A stretch of DNA of 64,000 nucleotides from Manduca sexta (lineage: Eukaryota > Arthropoda > Insecta > Lepidoptera > Sphingidae), in NCBI RefSeq assembly GCF_014839805.1, contig NC_051138.1:5144983-5208982 (forward strand), read 5' to 3'. Positions 23,701 through 32,700 of this stretch are shown here, piece by piece. Position numbers and translations under genes: made by a program. The notes below the pieces were generated by a model. The model made no database searches, was not told where the DNA came from, and worked only from the letters and a program-made list of their open reading frames with translations. Each line of letters opens with the position of its first letter. Positions within the stretch are counted from its first letter, which is position 1.

Positions 23701-26700
23701 AGCTACGGCCCTGCCTCGGTGGCGTAGTTGTATTGCATGCGCGGTACGACAACGCTCTGAGGTCTAGGATTCGAATCCCGGATCGGGCAAAGTGATATTT
23801 GGTATTTTCTGCTCAGTATCAGCTCGGAGTCTGGAATTTGTGCCCGATATGGTGGTAGGCTCGCCCCCTATCACACCATGGGACGGAATACGCTTGGCGA
23901 AAAGTAGGTGCCTTGGTAGCGCCTCTGCATACCCCTTCGGAATTAATGCGTGATGTTGTGTATGTATGCGTGTAAGTATATCTTCACCATCGTTGTGCTT
24001 TTTACGCAGAATATTTTTTACCAAAATCAATATCACCATGAACAAATGATACTAATGAGTTTTTTCATCAGTAATTCCACAATAAACGTGCTAGGCAAAA
24101 AATAACGTACCTAAAAACATATTTTAATAACATCAATACAATCATAATAACGAAGTGAATGAAAAAGGTTTTATCATATAAACTTATGTCCGCAAATTAT
24201 ACACGGGAAAATCCAAAATTCTATTGATTTTCCGATATAAAAAAAGATATAAAAACACACTCACGCCTTTTATACCTAAAGGGGTAGGCAGAGGCGCAAC
24301 TAGTGTACACACTATCCGCCGTGTGTATTCCGTCCCGTGATGTGATAGGGGGCGATCCTATCGCTATGTCGGCCATAAATCATAGACCCCGGGCTGATAA
24401 GGAGTAAAAGTACTCAATATGCCTTTCCCGGGGATCAAACCCGAGACCTCAGTACTGCAATCGTTCTATAACATAACGCTACCGAAGCAGTAAAAAATAT
24501 GTACAATCAGCAAAGTTGGCGGTCGACCACCCTAAGGGTCAAAATAACTTGGCAAATTTGTTTTACTACGTTTGGGAGGCGGGGTTTGGGATCGATTGCA
24601 TAGATCGATATCAGTCGTAGGCCTACTGGCTACCTGCAATGACGTTACGTAACACCACCGAACCGCTGCTGTGTGTATAATAGAAAACGAAATTAAAATT
24701 GATGCGCGCACGTCTATGCTATGACGATAATTCCTATACTTGTAAGATGCATATCGTCGGCGTAAAGAACGTAATAACAAAAGTTTTATAGTTTGGAGAC
24801 AATCGCGATTTACAGTGTTTTTATTGTTAAATTTTTTGGCATTATTTTTTAATAAATAAGAAACGACATTATGTTAATTATTTTATATCATATTATGTGC
24901 CTGATTACCTTCTTTTTAACTTTTAACAAACCAAACTTTATGTTGTATTCAAAAAAAATCATTTTAAAGCAATTTCCGCCATATTTGTCACAACTATATT
25001 TTGTTAGTAAATTATGATTAGCTACTTTTTAAGCCGATTTTTTTATTTTTCGGTCTCTTTAAACCCATAGTCTATAATTAATTTATTAAATAAATTCAAT
25101 GGCTGCATAATATTATGATTGAATTTTGAATCGTAAAAATTTAAACTGTTCAGTTTATTCAATTCGTTCAATAATTCATATTATAATAATAAATCATAGT
25201 TAATAGATTTCATTATTTGAATTGTTATTTTATTTTATTTCAAAAACTTAGATGATAACTTTTTATTCCAATCTCTGTATTTACAAATATGTATTAACAT
25301 TAAAGTTAAAATAATTGACCTAAAATTATTAGCTTCTTGGAGATATTGTTTTTTTTTTTTATTTCCTCTTAATGATCTTTTTTTATCTTAAATATGAATA
25401 GTTTTTGAGTTAATAACGAAATACCTTTTTTTCATCCTAATTTGAACTATTTAACACCTTTTTGAAGTAGTTAATTGGACTATTTATCGATATGCAGCGA
25501 TTATTATTTATTGAATTTGAGGCGAGTTTAAAGATTTTAGGTGTAGGCGGTAATATGCTTTTATTAGAGTAATATTGAAAGGCCAACATTTTTATTGCTG
25601 CAGATGTTGTTTGAAAAGAATAAATATATCACATAAAAATGGTTTGTTAAAGAGCGCATTTTTATCAATGTTTGTATTGACACCGGTCTTACGTGGACGC
25701 ATTTATCGTTAAACTGAGTCGATTGTTATGCTATTGAATTTAGAGGCATTTAAAGATTATAAGTGTAGGCGTTGATTTGAATTCTTATTACAGTAATATT
25801 TGCAAGGCTAACATTTTATTGCTGCACATGTCCAGTTTGTAAATTTTAGTTACTTTCTTTAGCCAATTATTTAGTTTTCGCTGAGTTAAAACCCAAAGTC
25901 TATAATCAACTTACAGTTATTGATTTTTTTTATCGATTTTTTTTATGCTTTTTTGAACATTTTATTTACTTTTTAAAGGACATGTCCGTTTTTTGTATGG
26001 GCGCTGGTTTTTTGTTTCGAATAAATTCCAACCAACCTCAAACTTATTGAATAATAATGTGCCAAAAATAAGTAACTTGGAGTCATTACAATAATAATTT
26101 TAGACCCTTCATTGATAAGAAAAATAAGAAAGAAAAGTCATGGCTGAGTAATTCATACAAATAATTTCACGATTCGTCAAAAGATATAACTACCTGTTTT
26201 TTTTTTACATAAGTAAGTGTTATTATTATTATTTGCGGATATAAAGGGAAAAATTAAAAAAATAAGAAAATTTGAAAAAAAATGTTATTCGCAGTAATTA
26301 TTTTCAGAGATAACTAAACAAGATTTTTGATTACTTAACTTTTTTCGGGATGCCTTCCAAATGTAATAACGTTTATATTTGCAGAGTTCATTTTAAGTGT
26401 AATATTTAAAGTAAATATTTTTTTTTTAAATCTCACAATCAAATCTTTCAGATAAAATGATTTATTTCAATAGGCTCGTTTTGTGAAACAGTCGATGAGG
26501 CTCACGCACATATCGCTACGATATATAATTATCAAAAGTTAAAATCGAATATAGTAGATAATATATTTGCAACACCAACAAATAATGAGATACACATGTA
26601 AAATGAAATTTCGTAGAAAGTCCATGTAAATAAAACACATTTTTTTGTTACTTCAGTGATATGATTTAATTGTATTCATTACAAGTTTGATACGCTCAGC

Positions 26701-29700
26701 AGGCAGGTTGAGTAGAGTGTGCGCTCTGGATCGGTTAGCGATGGAGCTCTCATCCGTATCCTAGTGTATCCATCGAGGGACAGTGGTTCTCTGTAATACA
26801 ATTAAATTATATATTAATTACTAAAATCTATTATTCTAATAATATTTTAACGTAATGACTACAGTGCCAAAATAATAAAATTTATATGGGAGCAGAACGC
26901 CAGTGCGGCCGACACAAAATACGTGGGTCAAGTACGAAATAATCCAAATTAAGTAAAAAAAAATCAGCTCTGTTTTCCATAATTGCACACATTTTATTGA
27001 GATAAAAATCCCAAATTTGCATTAAATCGGATTGTAATTCTACTTTAATTCAGTGCTACATATTATGTAGTTGTAAAAGAAACAATAATAACAGAAACCT
27101 CTGGGTTAAACTGGGTGGAACTTAAACGTCTATAAGCGGATCTTACAAACTTAAAATCTTTAAACTCGTCTAAATTCAATAAACAATGGACGCCACTTTC
27201 CGATAAAGGCGTCGACGTGGAACCGGGGTTAACAAAAACATAAAAAAATGTCGTCCTCTAACAAAGACCCTTTTTATGTGAAATCTTTACACTTTTTATA
27301 CTGCACATGTGCAGCAATAAAAATGTTGGCTATGCAATATTACTGTAATAAAAACAAATTATCGCCTATCAATAAATTATTTATTATACTCGTCTATATT
27401 TTTGGCATTAAAAAAAAATTATTAATAAAGGAGATAGAATTTCGGGCGTCGTGACTTCTTTAAATTCGAAATTTCCTCCTTATTTCTTAAATATTAATAT
27501 TTTTAAGTTATCGAAGAACCTCTTTATCCTCTTAATAACAATTGTATTTTTAAGTGCCAATGAACACTAAAGATTATTTTTCTAGACGTCATGTTATCCA
27601 AATCGAATGAGCTATCACTCATATTTTTGGATCTTTATAATACATAAATTGACACCTTTTTGAGCTTATTGACTGGACTAAAAGGCTTACCGGCCTGTCT
27701 TAATATATTCCCAACATTAAATTATAGTTTACTATTAAAAGTCGACGGTAAAAGTTACGCTTAATGCTACTGCTGTTTCAATATCGAAAACTCTGAACTT
27801 TTAACTGAGATCAAGAAAAGATAGGTAACACCTATAACTATAGTGAGTATACCCGTCGAAGTAGTTTATTTTTGCATTGAGTACTTTTTAGTTTTCCAAT
27901 TATAATTCTTTTCAATATTTTGACATTTGATTATACGTAAAGCAACTTAAATAACATACTACATAGATTACTACAAGTATGATTAATAGCACTATGTTAA
28001 TTTTTTGGCAAAAAAAACACACCAATGACAGTAATCATATTTGACCCTACGATAGATAGGATAACTTAAGGATTAATATAAAATATAATAAGTAGCATAT
28101 TGAAGTCTGTTTTACACAATTAAGGTGGTAGCTCAAGGTCCATTTTCATACATTTTGTTTCGGCTTTAATCTGGGTAACTAAACAAGTATTGGCAAGTAA
28201 AGAATTTAAATTCACGTCTAGTTGGTGATTAGTTCTCGCAGTTGACAGAAAAAGGTAAAAATAATTAATAATCATGGATATTTCGGCCTTTAAAATTTAA
28301 TATGACGAAATTTTAAAGGCAGAAATATCCATGATTATTAATTATTTTTACATTTTTCTTTCAACTGCGAGAACTAATCACTAACTAGACGTGAATTTAA
28401 ATTCTTTACTTGCCAATACTTGTTTAGTTACCCAGATTAAAGCCGAAACAAAATTTATGAAAATGGACCTTGAGCTACCACCTTAAAGGAATAAGTATTC
28501 ATCAAAACTCAATAATATTATAATTATATTTAAAAGAGCTTAAAAAGGTGGTCTATGTTGGCTTTAAATATAATTAATTATGATGACCAATAATTAAAAA
28601 AAAGCCATAAACCGCGATTTTCTCAAAACTGCAAAATTTTAATTATTAGTTCTCTGTGCTGAAGATATTTTTCCCTCGCATATTAACGTCCACTAGTTAA
28701 AATTAATATTAAAATATTATATAGTATAGTATGACTGATTTACTTACTGTAATATTTAATTCCCGGAATATATAATCCATGGTGCAGTAGTCACATGACG
28801 GGTCGGCGACTAAGTAATTAAGAGTTCAGTAAACGAACATAAGTTTACGTAGTGGCAAGATATCGGTGTCCGTAAACGAAAAAATAATTGTGAGCAAAAT
28901 ACTACTGGTACTCAATAGTTGCGTGCGCGTCGTCAACCAGTAAAATACAACTAAAGTAAACAATAATAGTTATCTGTTGTTCCTTTCGCACATATCCAAA
29001 ACTGTCGTAATTGGTGAAATATGGGACAGGGGCGTGTCTAAATATCTCGGGACATTAGACCGGTCAAGCAAAATGTGTTTGGAAGTGTACTAGCACCAAC
29101 TTGTCCGATTGTACATAGAAATCAACCCATCATTTATCATGTTAATTTTGGTAAAGGTCTTAACATCTTTATAATAAACAAGTTGACCCGACAGACGTTG
29201 TCCTGTCTTAACTATGTATGCACGCGCGCGTTCTGTCAATCGCTGACAGTTATTTAAAACGACTGACAGTTATGTAAAATTAATATTGTCGTTAAGTTTT
29301 CTTAAATTTTCTAATTTTCCGCGCAACTTTTTGATTTTTTTCTTTCATAAGAACCTTCTCCTGACTATAACAAACACAACAACAAAAAATAGTGAAATCG
29401 GTGCAGCCGTTCACGCATGATGGCGTGACCAAGGGAAATAGGGATTCATTTGTATATATAGATATAAACTAATACCGTCTAATTACAAAACGAGGTTTAA
29501 CTAAAAACTCTGGTTTAAACCTATGCAAAGTACGGTTTATATAAAAATGTTATTACAAAAAGTGGTTTAACGATAAACCATGGACTATTTGATGGTCTAA
29601 TGCTAAACCTCGGCGACCCCAGGTTTGACGATGGTCTAAATCGTAAATGTCAAATCAAATTTCAAATCATTTGTCAGATTATTTCTTAAATTGGCGTCTG

Positions 29701-32700
29701 TTTCGTTGTCTTGTGTTATTTTTTTATCGAAAATGGATATTAACGTGGTAGATTCAGTCGATATTGAGGATATTGAAGCCGTTGAGCTACTGGAAACGCC
29801 ACGCCGACCCAATAGACTCGACTCAGTACTCCAATTTTCAGATCTTTTTTCTTTCGATGATCCATCACTATATTACAAAGAGTCAATTGTTCTATACAAT
29901 AAGACACTGATAATAAATTTCAAAGGTATTTGCAATAGTCACCGCAATAGTTTTCTTTTAATGTTAAGGTTTCATATAACGCGCGGGAAGCTTACGTTTC
30001 GTAACACGCATTTTGATGTATTACCAGCTAATACAACATTAGTCAAAACTTGAAACCTAAACAAAATTGCAATCGAAGTTACAACTATTGTTGATTTTGG
30101 AGCAAAATAACCAAGTCTTAATATTTTTTATACTCCTAAACATTATTTATTAATTAATATTGTATGAAAACGTTTTCTTTTTTGGGTATATGGAACGTTG
30201 CGATTGAATGATGTCGTATTGAACGAATGTTGTTTGTCTGTAGGCCATGGGTCAAATGGCGGTACTAAGAAGTCTACGGTTTTTATGAGTTTTGTAATAC
30301 GGACAAATTTAAACCGTGGTTTCCCAGATAAGCCTGGTTTTGTTAGTACAGGTTTAAGCTAAGGTTTATTTCGGTTTTTGTAATAAGACGGATATTGTTC
30401 AATAAAATCACCATAAAGTATTTAAATTTGTGTGTGTCTGTGTGTACTCACAGTTTACATGCAGAGTGATATTCATAGCTTCAGAATGCGCGCAGTCCTC
30501 GGAGCGTGAGTTCTCCTGTATTGCGACGCAGTAATAAACACCACTGTCTCCTGGTTCAAGAGACGTTACAGTGAGGAGCCCTTCGAACCCTTCGCTGTTG
30601 TACTTTGTCATCACTCGGTATTTGGAGCCTTCGGTGTCATCTAAATAAAACAATAGCCTCAAATGCAATCAAGCATCGCATATAATTTCTGATACCTAAA
30701 AAATAACTTACGGTGTCCAAGTAACAGTAAGCATGCACTATTTTATTCTGATTGGAATGGTTTTGTACTCAGTTCAATTACTGGAGATTCCTTTCATAGT
30801 CTAATACTAGACTTACGCAGTTCCTATGCAGTTGTTGAACAAATTGACTAATTAATTGCCTGCTTTTCGGTGAGCATAAAACCGATAACCATTTTAACCA
30901 TTTCCTTTTACTGGTGGTAGGTCTCTCATATGTGAGAATCTGCCTGGGTAGACCACCGCAATGGCTATGTCTGACGCTAAGCAACAGTGTGTAGTCACCG
31001 TTGTGTTCCGGTTTTAAGGACATTGTAGCCAGTGTAACTACTGGAGATCTCATGTCTCAAGATGGCGAGCGCAGTGGAACACCAAACAATATTTTGTAAT
31101 TCAAGGTGTTGGACGGTGTTTTTGCTATTTATGGGCGGTTGTATCGCTTACCATCAGGCGAACGGCAAGCTCGTCTCGTCATCCAAAGCAATAAAAAATG
31201 CCTTATAAACAACTTAAATATTAAAATAACAAGCAAAATTTCACCATGAATGGTTTCTCCGTTTCGTTTCCAAACAATCCTGGGCTCTGGATCTCCTTTA
31301 GCCTGACAGCTGAGAGTAATCGAGCGGCCGAGATCAGCTGTGACCTCCGCCGGGGTATCCACGAACTCCAAAGGGTCTGTTAAATGATACAAGTAATAAT
31401 AATAGTTATGTATTACATTTCCCCTCTACTGGGTACGGGTCTTTTCTACAATGGATAGGCCTTAGTCCACCACATTGGCCTTATGCACGCTGTCAAACTT
31501 CACTTACGTTCAAAAATACTTACAAAACAATTCAAATTCATACTCAATTCTTCGTCTATAAATTACAAATTGATCTGCGTGCCAAATATCTCCCAAATCC
31601 ATTCTACAATGTATACTGTTAATGCTAACCTTCACAAACTATTTATTTGCAACATTAGTACAATAATAATCATTTAGAAGTTGATCTTTTATAATAATAA
31701 TCCATCCAGGCCTATAGTGCCTTGAATTCAATTTACGATTAGACCCTTCAAATACCGCTAAAGGTCATTCATTGAATGAAGTTCACAAGGTTAAACACTG
31801 TTTCCTATTTATTAATATTGACAAACTATAATTATAGGGCCGTATATAATAACTAACATTAATTGTTGGACCTTGACGATGGTCAATGCTAATATTGTTT
31901 ACGTTTTTCGGTGCAACCGCACAAATCTGAGTCAACAAGAAATAATTTTATTCATTCTTCAAATGATAGGTATTAGTGATCAGTACGTAACTGAGAAATC
32001 ACCACGAGTGCTTCCTCGCTGCTGTGTTTTATTAACAGATCGATTGTATAATAAACAATTTTATTTATCAAACTATCATTAGAATATAACTTAGAACTTT
32101 CTGCAACGTTTATGTATGATTTCTCTAAATTCAGACGAACGGTAAGATCGTCTCGACATTGAAAGGAAAAATAATGTTCCCTAAATGTATTTACGTTCAA
32201 ACTGAGTATATAATTATAACAATAGAACTGAATTATATTATAGAGCTAAGTTTTTATTCGTTTTTAATCGTTAATCTGTAGGACAACTGTTCTGGTTATA
32301 AAATTACTAGCTTTTGCTCGCGGCTCCGCCCGCGTTATAAAGTTTTTCAGGCTAAAGTTTTCCGTTATAAAATTAGTAGTTTCCCGGGAGCCTATGTTCT
32401 TCCCAGGGTCTCAAACTGTCTCCATACCAAATTTCATCTTAATACGTTGGGTAGTTTTTGAGTTTAACACGTTCAGGCAGACAGATGCAGCGGGGACTTT
32501 GTTTTATAATATATTTTTTAGAACTTTTTAAGAGGAACAATCCCGTCATATATCATTGTTGCATAACTTTAACCGTTTACGCAGCGCACGCAACGGAAGC
32601 TCTCAAAACTAATAATTTTCCCCGTTTTTGCAACATGTTCCATAATTGCTCCGCTCCTATTGGTCATAGCGTGATGATATATAGCCTATAGCACTCCAGG

